A stretch of DNA of 64,000 nt from Piscicola geometra (lineage: Eukaryota > Annelida > Clitellata > Hirudinida > Piscicolidae): the NCBI GenBank assembly GCA_943735955.1, contig OX030960.1:9141788-9205787 (forward strand). Direction: 5' to 3'. This document shows, piece after piece, positions 10,968 to 27,585 of this stretch (position 1 is its first letter; every line of letters starts with the position of its first letter). The translations under genes and the position numbers were made by a program. The notes under the pieces are model-generated. The model saw only the letters and a list, made by a program, of their open reading frames with translations, did no database searches and was not told the DNA's origin.

Positions 10968-12581
10968 CTATCTTTTTTTATGTCTATCAGAAGAATTTTC
11001 GTGCTTGTGATTATGTCTGTTATTATCTTTAGAGCTATTTTTTTTAATATCTTCATAATTCTTAGACCTTTCATATGATTTAGAATCTTTTTCATGATTA
11101 TCATTTTTACTTCTTTTACTGTCGTTCCTGTCATCCTCGTCACGCCTTCCATCTCGACGCTTGCTCGATCCTTCCTTCCTGGAGAGGGAGTCATGATGAC
11201 GACGATGACGACGATGCTCAGTCTTTCTACTTTCTTTCTTCCTTCTTTCTCTATCTGAATCATCATCATCATCATTGTTATGTGAACTTTTTCGTTTGTG
11301 ATGATGATCATGATATTCTTTATGAGACTTACAACCAGAATGAGCATTTTTTGAACTCTTCTCATCACCACCACCATCTTTCTTCCTATCATTATTTTCC
11401 TTATTTTTCCTGACTGAATTTATGGCTTCACTTATATTACGGCCATACTCATCATTAGAATCCCTCTCTTCCTTGATCGCAACCGACAAACCTCCATGAT
11501 CACCAATTTCATCTTTCTTTTCCTGAATACTTTTCCTCTTAGTCCCACTTCTACTCCTTTCATCATCATCATCATCCCCTCCTCCTCCTTCTCTCCCTTT
11601 TCTCTCATCCATCTTGAGGGCATGCTCACTCCAGTCTTCCTCGTTGCCCTTGAGGACACTGTTGCACTGCAGGTTCATGTGCTCATCCTTCTCCTCCTTG
11701 GCGCTCTTCAGAGCCTTGTTCACCTAAAATATATATAAAAATAATAACTATAATAACATTTTTTAAATAATGGAAAAATAAGTAATAATTGAAAAAATGG
11801 GATAAAATTGTAAAAAATGATCAAATAGAAAATAACAATGACCTTTTTGGAGAGTTTTTCGACCTTGACCTCAGGGGCACATCCCTCCCTCCTCACCAGC
11901 TTCCTCACTTCATCTTCATCATCTTCATCATCTTTTGGCACCTTGTAGTCCTTCACATGATCCACTCGGATAGTCTTGCCTAGTAACTGATAAGTATACA
12001 ACATTGTTGAAAATGTATGCTGATTGTAAATGCATAGTCATAAAAATTAAATTTAAAAAATATGAAATAAGTCTGCTTTACCTTGATGCCATTGAAGTTA
12101 TCGACAGCAAGCACAGTACTCTGTTGGTTTTCATAGCACAGAAATGCAAAGCCCTTTGCCTTGCCTGTCACCTTGTCTCTAACCAGGTTTAAATTTACCA
12201 CCTCTCCATACCTTGAGTAATTGAAATTGTGTTTAATATAATAGATATAAAATTTTAAAAATAAATGTACTTAACAGTAATCGTGTTTGTTTAAATAGGC
12301 CCTATTTAAATACAAGTAGCGCACTGTGAAAAGACAGTGATGACGTCTCCCTCAGTGAGGTCGTAGTTGAGTCCTCCGATGAAGACCCAGGCACTCTGCC
12401 TGAACTGGTAGTGCCATGAAGCCACCGTGTTCGACATGCCCAGCTCCAACTCCCGCTTGTTCATCTTCATCTGGTTCTTCGTGTTCCTGCAACAATATAC
12501 AACAAATCATTTTAAAGAATAGTTACATTATTTGAAAATATCATGAAAATTAAAGAATATTACATACGTTAGTGGATTCAT
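10968..12581 (-). CDS. RBMX2: RBMX2 homologue, RRM protein of the spliceosome (RES complex, yeast Ist3/Snu17)
   Basis: RBMX2/Ist3 binds the pre-mRNA in the activated spliceosome as part of the RES complex. Exons 5'->3': 12581-12568 (only 14 nt), 12486-12325, 12211-12082, 11986-11843, 11723-10968; product 401 residues. The start MNPLT is the family's own N-terminus. The RRM spans about 36-115 with RNP2 VFIGGL (39-44) and RNP1 KGFAFLCY; VNLNLVRDK, LAVDNFNGI and KTIRVDHV are typical of RBMX2. After the RRM come an acidic segment (KDDEDDEDE) and a long C-terminal tail of Arg, Lys, Asp, Ser and His (exon 5), partly encoded by GAT/CAT-type repeats. The tiny first exon is supported by perfect phase and by homology. 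Divergent from pyridoxal kinase. Confidence 0.95.
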
Positions 12582-13027
12582 TTTGAAGATAAATTATTAA
12601 AGACTCGTAAAAAACAAAATTCATTCGAAATGCTTCCAATCGACACTCCTTTTAAACAAAGACTAAAAAAGAATTATAAAGTATGAAAATTTTTTTTACA
12701 AAAGATTATAATGAGAAGAATCATGAAACTATTTACAATATTTTAAAATAAATTATTTGTATGTTTTTCAAACTTAAGATCTTTGTATTATGGACAAACT
12801 GAAGAAAGTTATTTAAACAGTCTAAAGTCTATTTAACTTAAGTTTACGTTTGTTTTAAAAATCCAATTTATCTCTTTTTTTTTAAATTAAAAATTCATCT
12901 ATTCCCAAAAAACTTTATTATTAAATTTTTCAAAGCCCAATTTGATTCACAAAATTTGATTTTTAAGAAGCATGTATTGAATCATTTGAAGACTCAAAAA
13001 AATTTAAATTCATGTAAAATGCTTCCA
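12582..13027. other. Divergent promoter region, RBMX2 / pyridoxal kinase
   Basis: These 446 AT-rich bases lie between the start codons of two divergent genes. No reading frame or repeat of note was seen; it presumably contains both transcription starts. Confidence 0.5.
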
Positions 13028-16000
13028 ATGGACTCTCCTAGAGTTCTTTCCATTCAAAGTCACGTAGTATCTGGCTATGTGGGCAACAAGAGTGCAGTCT
13101 TTCCACTCCAAGTGAGCCTCTTCGGTCACTAACATTGCTACTTCATTCTCCAGAACACCACATCACATCTCTTCTTCATTAATTCATCTTTCAATTTCCT
13201 CATACAATGTATAAGTTTAATTAAAAGGATCACATTTGTATAAACTTTATAAAGGCATTACTCTTATATAGTCTCGGTATCATGGTTCTAGTGGATAGTT
13301 CATTGCCAATGCAGGTACTTGGCTTCGAGGTTGACTCAATCAATTCAGTTCAGTTCTCAAACCACACCGGTTGGCTCATTCAATCATTTCAAATGCCTCA
13401 TTAATTCATTCATTTAAGCAACATAATTTAGTAAATCACAAAAATTATGCACATACAGAACACACAAATTCTCCATTTACACTGCCATCACGACCACCCC
13501 CCACCCCCTTAGGCTATGACTCGTTTGAGGGTCAAGTGCTCGACGACACACAACTCATGGGCCTGTACAAGGGCCTCCAAGACAACCACATCAACCACTA
13601 CTCCCACCTTCTTACTGGTGCTCCTAATCATCATCATCATCATATTGTCCAAAAATATTATCATCATCATTTTTCAATAATAATAAAAAATTATTTTGTA
13701 AATACTTAAAAAAATAACCAAAATATTTGGTTAAACAACAATAATAATAATAATAATTAGTTATAATTTTTCAAATTTCTTTGCAATAAATATTTATGTT
13801 AATTTTTTAGTTCAATTTATTTTATAAAGTATTTTATAATAAAAGTTAAAACACATGTTAAATAGCTTCTTCATCATTTCATTGAGGATGATGATAACCG
13901 AAATGTTTACAAATAAGCATTAAGTGTTGTGTGCATGTGTGATAAGGAAGACAATGTTGATGATGACGACAGTCATGATGATGATGATAACAGTCATGAT
14001 GATGATGACGATGTTTATTCAACATTATTATTTTGAGATGCACATTTTAAATACCGAAAATGAAAAAAGCAATCAATTAGCAATCAAATTAATTATTTAT
14101 TAAATCTTATTCAATTATTATTATTATTAATGATATAAGTGAAGATTTCGAGACTTGCTCACAGGTTATGTAGCCTCTGACTCGTTCCTGAAGTCGATCG
14201 CGCAAATCGTCGCCGACGTCAAGACTGTCAATCCTCACCTCACTTACGGTGGTCACTGCTGCTGTTGCTGCTCTTGTTGTGCTGCTGTTGTTGCTGCTGT
14301 TGTTCTTGCTTGCTGGCTGTTACTGATGTTGTTGCTGCACAGTCAGTCAATTATTTGTTATTCGTTTCTTCAATGTGTCTCTCCCTCTTTTATCAAGGCA
14401 TCACTTTTATTGGGTATTTTATTTTAGTTGCATATTTTTAATTGATGTATCAAAGTATTTGCAAACTAACTTAAAGTTGTTTGCTTCATATTGTCATTAA
14501 TTGATTGAGGAATAACCTATTATTGCATGTGTTTGCAAGTTGTTTGCTTCTAGAGGATATTTGTTTGGCATCACAATTCGTAACAACTTGAAATTAAAAT
14601 ATTTCATGAAATGTCATTTAAATTATTGTGTTTAACTTGCAACTCGCTCGGCAGTCTGTGACCCTGTGCTGGGAGATGATGATGTGATGGTGAGTGCATA
14701 TCATCTAATTAAATCAACATTTTCTAAATATTAAATGTAGCGCTATATAAAAATAAAAAATCATCATCATGACTCCCACCACCACCATCATCATCATCTT
14801 TCCAGTACGTTCCGACCTCTCTGATCGACATTTACAAGGAAGAAATAATTCCCCTGAGTGACGTGGTCACTCCCAACCAATTCGAGGCGGAGTGAGGGAG
14901 GGAGGAGGGGAAGAGGAGGGAGGGAGGAAAGGAGTGAGGGAGGGAGGAGGGGAAGAGGAGGGAGGGAGGGAGGAGGGGAGGGAGGGGGGGGGAGAAGGAG
15001 TGAGGGCTTTCAATAATGGTGTAGCTTGTTCGGGTTTACGCCACTTTAATAATATTTGTGGTTGTATTGTATCGTAACAATGTTATCTTACTCTATCATC
15101 ATCATCACCATCATCATCATCACCATCATCATCACCACCACGACAGACTGCTGACGGGCGTGAAGATCTATTCGATAGAGAGCGCCAGGGAGGCAATCGA
15201 ACGACTGCACAGCATGGGGCCTTCCACTGTGGTCCTCACCAGCTGCCACATCCCCCTGGACTTTGTAGAGAATCATCGTCATGATCACCCTTGCAGAAGC
15301 GGTGGTGATGGTGTTATTGGTGGTGAGGGTCAGATTTTGTCGATTGCGAGCAAGCATATAGGTGCGTTAGGTGGTTGTGGTTGTTGGTGGATAGTAGGGG
15401 GTGTTGGTGGTGGTTGGTGGGTAGTAGTGGGTGATGGTGGTGGTTGGTGGGTAGTAGTGGGTGTTGGTGGCGGTTGGTGGATGGTTTAACGGAGTGGATT
15501 GAGGGGAGGGGAGGTGGGAGTTTCTAGGTGGTTGAGGATGATGATAGAGACTTCGTACACACATAGTTATGGACTCAACTTTTGTAAAAATTAATTAATT
15601 AAAATAAAATGTAAAACTTATTTTTGAAGCTTCTCCGAGTATTTAGGCGCTGGACTGAAGTCCTTAATCAACACTCCAACGCGCCTGACAGGCGGAAGGC
15701 GGGTGATCTTCGGCTTGGAGGTGCCCATGTTGGCGAGCAAGTTCACCGGCTCAGGCGACCTCTTCGCTGCCCTCTTCCTCGCCTGGAACCAACTGCATGG
15801 CGAGGACTTGAAGGTGGGGTGGGTAGGTGGGTGTGGTGGATGGGTGGGAGTCGTGGATGGGTGGGAGTCGTGGATGGGTGGGTGAATGGGTGGGTGTGGT
15901 GGATGGGTGGGGTGGGTAAGGTGGGGTGGGTGAGTGGGAGTGGTGGGTGGATGATGGGTAGGAAGTGGTGGAAGATTGAGTGGGTGTTGGAAAGGGGCAG

Positions 16001-16841
16001 CAGTAAGCGGGTGAGATGTTGAGGAAGGGTTAGAAGAATTTTCACATACACATACCCAATATACCCCCACTTTATCCAATCACTCACCACCTCATCACCA
16101 CCACCACCTCACACTCCACCACCATCTCACACTTCACCACCACCTCACCCACCACCACCTCACCAGCCACCACCACCACCTCACACACACCACCACCACC
16201 ACCTCACCCACCACCACCACCACCTCACCCACCACCACCACCAGCTCACCCAACACCAGCTCACCCAACACCACCACCTCACACACACCACCACCTCACC
16301 AGCCACTACCACCACCTCACCCACCACCACCACCACCTCACCCACCACCACCACCACCTCACACACACCACCACCTCACACACACCACCACCACCACCTC
16401 ACCATCCACCACCACCACCTCACCAGCCACTACCACCACCTCACACACACCACCACCAGCTCACCAGCAACCACCACCACCTCACCAGCTCACCTTGGAG
16501 ACAGTCGCTTCCACCATGCACACAGTTCTCCAGAAGACTTTGGAAAGCTGTCCAGGCCAGGGTGAGGAGCCAACGATTGCTTCAATTGATTATGCTATTT
16601 TTTAAAATAATTTTTTATATTTTTTATATTATATTTTATTGCTTTGTATTGCATTTTGTTGTATTGTATTGTATTGCATTTTGTTGTATTGTATTGTATT
16701 GCATTGTATTGTATGCAATGCTATTCAACAGGCCATGTGGCCTCAGAGCCTCTGACGGTAAGACAAGTAGAGTTGAAGTTGGTGCAGTGCAAGAAGCAGA
16801 TCGAGGAACCGCACCCCATCTTCAAGGCCTTTGCCCTCTGA
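13028..16841 (+). CDS. PDXK: Pyridoxal kinase
   Basis: Pyridoxal kinase phosphorylates vitamin B6 vitamers with ATP to make pyridoxal 5'-phosphate. Exons: 13028-13111, 13315-13369, 13513-13617, 14165-14248, 14655-14689, 14806-14891, 15147-15264, 15640-15813, 16489-16561, 16732-16841; product 307 residues (human 312). Landmarks in order are [62 protein letters not shown] and the ATP-site motif [14 protein letters not shown] with catalytic Asp229. All junction phases agree. The loop after CDPVLGD is shorter than in human. Exon 7 was ended at 15264 (donor GTAGAG) because only that keeps frame with exon 8; the open frame continues a further 97 bases. Intron 8 (675 bases) is almost wholly GGTGGATG and CACCACCACCTCACA repeats. 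Confidence 0.95.
14893..15004 (+). repeat. G-rich polypurine tract in PDXK intron 6
   Basis: More than 100 bases of GGGAGGAGGGGAAGA-type sequence follow directly on the donor site. Runs of three or more G at short spacing make G-quadruplex formation in the transcript plausible. Confidence 0.85.
15366..15486 (+). repeat. GGTGGTTGGTGGGTAGTAGT minisatellite in PDXK intron 7
   Basis: Several copies of a roughly 30-nt G/T-rich unit (GTTGGTGG, GGTAGTAGTGGGT) occur between exons 7 and 8. Confidence 0.8.
15814..16488 (+). repeat. Repeat-filled PDXK intron 8
   Basis: The 5' part is a GGGTGGATGGGTGG minisatellite (to about 15960). The 3' part (16078-16488) is a CACCACCACCTCACA array with variants. 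The acceptor CTCACCAG is itself a repeat unit ending in AG, one of several near-identical CACCAG candidates in this stretch. Confidence 0.85.
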
Positions 16842-17759
16842 CCTGTTTAGGAGCAATTAACATTTAGTCGAATGTTATAAAATGTAACTTTAAATTATTA
16901 TTTATTATAAAGATATATGAATTCGGAGGTAATTATTTAGAATTGTAATTTTTTAATGTAAAAACGAGTTCATGAATGTTGTTATGGGTTTTCAGAGAAT
17001 ATAAAATATGCATTTTTTAAGTAATGCTGGGGGAAATTGTACGTTCTAATTAAGTTGAAGGAATATCAGCCTGTGGGGTATCACATTGGATATATCGTGG
17101 TATTTGTCATATTTAAGATTATCAAATGAAATAATTAAGTCTTCTGTAAAGATTCTCTATTTTTTACAAAGTGTTATGATGGACGAATACAATAAAACTT
17201 GAGTAATATTTTCAAAGAATTATTTTCTTTTTTCATTTTCTCGGTGATCAGTAAAGGGCTTTTAATCTTTGAAAACACTTTCTTCTTAGGCAAACTAAGA
17301 ATATTTGAATGATGAAAATTTTCATGATATTTTCCTAGGCAATTATTAAGATTTATTCTTTTTTCAAATGTAATATTTTGCAGCTTTGCTTGTATCATAA
17401 GTATAGAAAATCATTTGTATGAATAATAGTTGATGTGATTATCCAGTTTAATATTATAAATAAGTTTACTTTTAACTAAAGTCTTCATATCTAAAACAGC
17501 GTTTTGTTCTGCTTTAAAGTTTAAATAGATGGTTGAAAAATTATCTTTGTAATTTGAATTATATTTAGTTTTTTTCATATGAAATAATGTGGAATTTTAA
17601 AGGAAAGCGTTAATAAACTTTAAAAAAAACCGAATATTTTTTACTTAAGAATAATGATTATTCAATAATCCCATCAAACAGAAAAGTTATACTTTAATGA
17701 TTAAAGTTTAATAAATCAGAGCAAACTTTATTAAATAATCTTCATTACAAAGTAAATCA
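16842..17759. other. Intergenic, PDXK to carrier A
   Basis: AT-rich sequence of about 900 bases with no supported exon or repeat; holds the 3' end of PDXK and the promoter of the next gene. Confidence 0.5.
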
Positions 17760-21462
<3,703 letters not shown>

Positions 21463-22035
21463 TCCCCATTTATGTGCTTGTTTTATTTTGTTTTGATTTT
21501 ATTATGATGATTTTATTTCAGCTTTCAAAGCCCGTGTATGATGCGTACTTTTTGTCTCTTTTTGATTAGTTTAAAACTAAATTACTGAGTGATTATGCGT
21601 TATGAAAGTTTAAAGTATAATGTAATGTTGGTGTCAGTTTCTAAAAGTAATTTTTTTCAAATTTGGCAGTTTATTTCTTAATATTTAATGCATTTCTAAT
21701 ATGATTTTTCAAATTCATTCGATTTTTTCGTGCTTGGTGGTGGTCCCTTTTTACTTATACACAGCATATATACCACTAACTAATCGTTTCATTGAATCAG
21801 ATTAACATTGAAATTATTTTTTAATCGAATAATTTTTATTTTATAAACTAACAACTTTTAAATTGTTGTCAAGCAGTTCTATGGATACAAATAATAACAT
21901 AATAATAAGAATAACTAAAGTTTTATGGCATTTTTGGATGATTTATAAATTAATTAGTTCACAATTTTCTAAATTATTAAAATAAAAAGAATACTTGGAA
22001 TCTTTACAAGAGTCTGATCATTAGACTCTACCACA
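21463..22035. other. Intergenic between tandem carriers
   Basis: 573 AT-rich bases without a supported feature; contains the 3' end of copy A and the promoter of copy B. Confidence 0.5.
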
Positions 22036-25000
22036 ATGGTGTCTGAATCCGATCGCAAGCGCTATGAGTCCTTGTTCGAGGGCATCGACTTGAACAAGGA
22101 TGGCGCCATCGGCGTTGAGGAGCTGAAGAAGGTTCTGAGACAGTACCTGCCTGAGAGGTCCATCCAGAAGCACGCTGAGGTGCTCTTGTGCTTGCTTGTG
22201 TGCGTCGCTTATTCATACAAATTGTGTGTTTTATTTGTATTCAAAAAACATGTTTGATTTTATTTCTCATTACTTACTGCAGGATTTCACCACAAAATCC
22301 GACACAAATCTAGACAAAAAACTCAGCTTAGAAGAATTTGTTCACATTTTAAAAGAAAACGAAAAACAACTGAAGATCAAGTTTGATGCATTTGACAAAA
22401 ACGATGATGGTTATACGCGTGACAGTTTAAAAAAAATTACCATTAATGATTAAATTATGCAATTAAACAGGAGCATGTTTATTCATTAAGCTATCAATTT
22501 GAATATGATTTCAAATAGTGAAATGTGAGGGCTTTTATATTATTTGAGGCTCATGTCTGATTCAATCAACCAATTGCATCACTAGTTTCATCTTAAGCAA
22601 TCTTATTTTCATTTCTCGCCTCTCAAATGCAGGCAAGATCGACGCTAGTGAGATCAGGGACACTTTCAAGGGACTCGACATGATCATCAGTCATGCCGAA
22701 GCCGAACACCTCTCCAGAAAGTCTGCATCTTGTTCCGCTTTTATGGAACTATTACTATTATTTCATTCGTTTTATTTTTCATACAAACGGCAAATAGGCG
22801 GGAAGACTATTGATAAAGAGCGATTAATGCATATAAAAGCACCAACCGGCCCTTGAAAGAATAGACAAAGACGGCAATCTTTCGCTGGACTGGGCCGAGT
22901 GGAGGAACTTCTTCCAGTTCGCCACCAACACTTCCTACGAGAACATGATCGTCTTCTGGCGACAGTCCTTGGTCACTTTGCGACGTTCCTGCCATTCATT
23001 CAAACATTTAATCGGAACTGGTTCTAGTTCTTGTTCTTGATAAATATGATTTATTTTTTTTCTATATAAATAAAAATAACAACTGGTTCAATAGCCGGGT
23101 TCCCTTTGTCTTTTCGAATGCGAGCGTTTCAGATTCAGACCCGTCTCAAACCTCGCATGCACAGATGATCGACATCGGCGAGAGTTTGGCAGTGCCTCCA
23201 GAGTTCACGCAGAAGGAGAGGCAGACCGACCAGTGGTGGAAGCTCCTGATTTCCGGCGGCGTGGCAGGCGCTGTGTCCCGAACCACCACCGCCCCCATGG
23301 ACAGGGTCAAGACTTTTTACCAGGTTCTATGTTTTTTGGCGTTTCATCATCATTATTGACATCTTCGTCATCATAATCATCATCATCTTTTTCACCAACT
23401 TCATCATCATCTTCATCATCATCATCCCCACCACAGGTACACGGTGACAAGATAGGCAGGACGGGGGTGGTGGGGGTGGTGAGGAGGATGCTGGTGGAAG
23501 GGGGTTTGGGGGCATTGTGGAGGGGCAACGGCGTAAACATCCTCAAAATCACGCCTGAGACCGCCATCAAGTTCTACGCCTACGAAAGCGTTTGTCCTCC
23601 TTGTTCCCGCGTGTTTTGTGCATCTTCCAATGCAGGAACTCAAACGATTTGTAACAAATTATTCTTTCATCAGCTTAGGATGCTTAAGCGTCGCAGGTCT
23701 TTATCATTAGTTTAAGTTATTGAGTACCATTAAACATAATTATGCAAGGTGTTTTAGAGTAATTTTACAAACGGTTTTTTAAATATAAATGTTCTAAAAA
23801 TTCTAAACAGACCCAAAACCTAAACGACCACCTCAGTTGAAGAGGCTGAAAGGACGAGAGGCGGGTCAGCAGTTGACGGTGCTTGAGAGGTTGTTCGCAG
23901 GATCTGCCGCTGGTTTGATCGCCCAGAGCACCATCTACCCTCTGGAGGTGTGCAGATGCATGCATGCATGGAGGAAAATGGAACCGAAAAAGAAAAATGC
24001 CATTTCTATTTTAGTTAAATTTTAATACAACAAATCTAAGAACAAAACACATAAAGACACGCCACCGATGCTTCCCGCTGAACGTCAGGTGATCAAGACG
24101 AGGATGCTGCTGGCGAAGAGCGGGCAGTACTCGGGCATGCTCGATTGCTTCTCGAAAATCCTGCGAGCGGAGGGCGTCCGAGGAATGTACAGGGGCTACG
24201 TGCCCAATATGCTGGGCATCATCCCGTATGCAGGCATCGACCTCACCATCTTTGAGGTGGTCGTTTGATGAGTGCTTGTGTGCTCGTTTATGTGTGTTTA
24301 TGAGCTTGTGTGTACTTTGTGTGTGTTTAGTTTCATGTGTTTGTTCTTTCATGTGTGTTTACAGCTTTGCATGTATTTGAAGGTTGGCCTGAAAAGACAC
24401 ATTCTAGTTGTCGTTTCACCTCATTCTTATCAACTATGCTTCTCAACTTCTCAGACAACCATCTTTTTCAACCCACTCACTTTTCTACCCACCAACCCTC
24501 CTTCAATCCACTCCACACCATCCATCTACACCACATCACCAACCCATCCATCTACACCACATCAACCAACCCACCCATCTACACCACAGTCTCTCAAACT
24601 CTTCCACCAACGATACCACCACAACAACAACAACGACAACAACTACACCGAGGCACCTGGAGTGTTGGTGCTGCTCACATGTGGCACGCTCAGCTCCACC
24701 CTCGCCCAACTCTGCACCTACCCACTCACTTTGGTGCGCACGCGCATGCAAGCGAAAGGTGACAGAGGGGGGTCTTGGATTTTAGTCGTTCTTTATTATA
24801 TTAACTTTCACCAGCGTCACCACAACCATCACTACTACTACTAACACCACCACAACCACAACCACTACTACTACTACCACCACCAAAACTACTACCACCA
24901 CCATAACTACAACCACCACCACCACAACTACCACAACCACTACTACTACTTCCACCACCACAACTACAACCAACACGCACACAGAGGGTGACCAAGTCTT

Positions 25001-25148
25001 GGCAATAGTGAAGAAGATAGTGGGCGAACATGGCTTGCGAGGCCTGTACCGGGGCATCGTCCCCAACGTCATGAAGGTCCTTCCCGCCGTCACGGTCAGC
25101 TGTGCCGTCTACGAGAAGACCAAGAGCCTCCTGCTCGATGTGCTCTGA
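22036..25148 (+). CDS. Calcium-regulated mitochondrial ATP-Mg/Pi carrier, conserved copy B
   Basis: Same family as the upstream neighbour but much closer to animal SLC25A23/24/25. Exons: 22036-22179, 22283-22409, 22633-22720, 22860-22971, 23165-23323, 23437-23589, 23837-23947, 24089-24256, 24590-24758, 24985-25148; product 464 residues. Four EF-hands are present: Asp18-Glu29 ([12 protein letters not shown]), Asp55-Glu66 (Gly6 replaced by Lys), Asp86-Glu97 (DKNDDGKIDASE) and Asp122-Glu133 ([12 protein letters not shown]). Then comes the linker [14 protein letters not shown]. The carrier repeats have [22 protein letters not shown] and [14 protein letters not shown], plus [16 protein letters not shown]. 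Junctions are all in phase. Exon lengths 88, 112 and 153 are identical to the matching exons of copy A, and its 168-nt exon equals copy A's 69 plus 99. A short Asn run (about residue 368) is a local insertion. Likely the working Ca2+-responsive copy. Confidence 0.95.
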
Positions 25149-26212
25149 TCCCCTTTGTCTTGTCTTTTCTATCTATCTATCTATCTATCTATACCATCTC
25201 AATTGTATGCTTTTCACATACAGTTTATTTGTATACATTTTTGTGTTTGTAAATTAATGCAATTCATATTCAATTAAAAGCTAATTTATTTTTATATTAT
25301 TAAAAACAGTTTAATCAACTCCGAAAGTAATTGTTTCTGAAAGGCGTAGAGCATTTGAAGTTGAACTAGAAAGCAATGCAAACTAAAGTTGCAGAAAGTT
25401 TGCCCCTTTCAGGAATTCCGAGTGGTTCTAGCAGCTTATTAACCTAAAGTCTTCGCTCAAATGAGACGACAGAAAGAGTAATTCTTCGATGCTTTAGCGA
25501 CAAGTAATAAATAATAATATTATTAATAATCATCATCCATTTTAATGATTAGTAATTAGTAATAATTAGTGAAGAATGTAAAAGGTCCTTAATTAAAATG
25601 TTATTAAAACCTTCGAATGGTGGCAATAACTGCGACATAGGCCATGTGACAGCAACGCAGAGAATATCGATGAGTTGGCAATTTTGATTGAAACCATTTA
25701 ATGAAAATATATTTCAAATGAGAAGAATGGTGCTGGAAATGATGACTCACCAACTTGAAATGATGATGATGATGATGATGATGAAATACACGACTCACCA
25801 ATTCGAAATGATGATGATGATGATTACCAAGTAAAGGTAAGGGATGACCGCAGTAACACAAGAAGACACATCCAACCAACCCTGTCAACCCCCAACAAGG
25901 TTTACATCAACATCATTTATCCATTCACACATCCCACAAACACACTACCGCACACATACAAACACACACTCACACGCACGCACACACACGCGCACGTCTA
26001 TTATCTCATCCATAATGTAGCCTAAGTACCAGAGATATTTTGATTTTGAATATTTCGAAAATGAATAGTAAAGAATACAATGAACTGAGCAAACAATCTA
26101 GGAATAATGATAGTGTGTTGTCTTTGGTGTGGTCGATAATAAGAGAGTTAAAAGTGCAATAACGTCTGAAAATCATCAACCATTGAATCAACTTGCAATT
26201 TGTATATTCATG

Positions 26213-26665
26213 AATGGATGAATGGACGCATGGACGAATGAATGGATGGATGGATAAATGAATGGATGGATGGATAAATGAATTGATGATGGATGAACTG
26301 ATAAACAGATGAATGAATGGATGGATGGATAGATGAAATGATGTATGGATGAACTGATAAACAGATGAACAGATGAATGAATGGATGGATGGATAGATGA
26401 ATGAATGTATGGATGAACTGATAAACAGATGAACAGATGAATGAATGGATGGATGGATAAATGAATTGATGATGGATGAACTGATAAACAGATGAACAGA
26501 TGAATGAATGGATGGATGGATAAATGAATTGATGATGGATGAACTGATAAACAGATGAACAGATGAATGAATGGATGGATGGATAGATGAATGAATGTAT
26601 GGATGAACTGATAAACAGATGAACAGATGAATGAATGGATGGATGAATGGATGGATAGATGAAAT
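26213..26665 (+). repeat. Higher-order ATGAATGGATGG array
   Basis: A tetranucleotide-derived array (GGAT/GAAT/GATG) organised into a longer unit of about 60-64 nt. The marker GATGAACTGATAAACAGATG recurs six times between 26293 and 26620. The long minus-strand frame across it is a by-product. Confidence 0.88.
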
Positions 26666-26886
26666 GCATGAGTTATTATCGATGCAAAAGCACAAGGGGT
26701 CGAATATCGAAAGTCCTCATTTAATCTTTACGGAAAATGCATTTTATACATACATACATTTGTGTTTGTTTGTTATTTTAATTGTGTGTGTGTGTGTGTG
26801 TGTGTGTTGTGTGTGTGAAGCAAGAAAAAGCAGTGATCGGTAACGAATGTAAGTTGTAACCAAGCCAAATCACATGGATTAAATTA

Positions 26887-26985
26887 CCCGCACAAGCTGG
26901 TAACGTATGGCAACGTATGGTAACGTTGGTAACGTATGGTAACGCTGGTAACGCATGGTAACGCCTGGTAACGTATGGTAACGAC
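26887..26985 (+). repeat. TGGTAACGTA short tandem repeat
   Basis: About nine imperfect copies of a 9-11-nt GGTAACG-based unit (spacers TATG, TTG, CTG, CATG, CCTG). Confidence 0.85.
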
Positions 26986-27223
26986 GCAAGAGGGCTTCAA
27001 GAATCGTTTAAGACTATTTGTAAGATGCTATTCATGCAGGAAAGGGTGGCATGGATGGGGTGCAAGTGGTGGTGGTGGGATGAATGAGTGGTGTAGGAGG
27101 AAGGGCATTGGAAGCAAATGATGAGAATCGATGGGAGGAAGAATGGAGTGGTGGAGGCGGCAGAATGGCAGACGTGAGCAGCGTCAAGAATCGAAGGAGA
27201 TGCACGCAAGCTCGATCGCTTTC

Positions 27224-27585
27224 GCTCAGTGGCCAGTGAGACAACAGCGCTCAGTGGCCAGTGAGACAGCAGCGCTCAGTGGCCAGTGAGACAGCAGCGC
27301 TCAGTGGCCAGTGAGACAGCAGCGCTCAGTGGCCAGTGAGACAGCAGCGCTCAGTGGCCAGTGAGACAGCAGCGCTCAGTGGCCAGTGAGACAACAGCGC
27401 TCAGTGGCCAGTGAGACAGCAGCGCTCAGTGGCCAGTGAGACAACAGCGCTCAGTGGCCAGTGAGACAACAGCGCTCAGTGGCCAGTGAGACAGCAGCGC
27501 TCAGTGGCCAGTGAGACAGCAGCGCTCAGTGGCCAGTGAGAGAGACAGCAGCGCTCAGTGGCCAGTGAGACAGCAGCGCTCAGTG
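27224..27585 (+). repeat. 25-nt minisatellite, GC-rich
   Basis: About 14 nearly identical copies of a 25-nt unit containing GCGCTCAGTGGCCAGTGAGA. Differences are a CAGCAG/CAACAG swap and one copy with a four-base GAGA insertion. The very low divergence implies recent amplification. It is far more GC-rich than its surroundings. Confidence 0.95.

Noticed and set aside
15265..15361. Longer PDXK exon 7 ending at 15361 (donor GTGCGT)
   Set aside because: It ends in a phase that puts exon 8 in the wrong frame, and the added residues have no counterpart in the kinase family.
26887..26985. Telomere-like repeat
   Set aside because: The GGTAACG unit is not TTAGGG or a known telomere variant, and the array is short and irregular.
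27224..27585. CRISPR-like array
   Set aside because: The 25-nt units are directly contiguous with no unique spacers, and the DNA is animal; it is a minisatellite.
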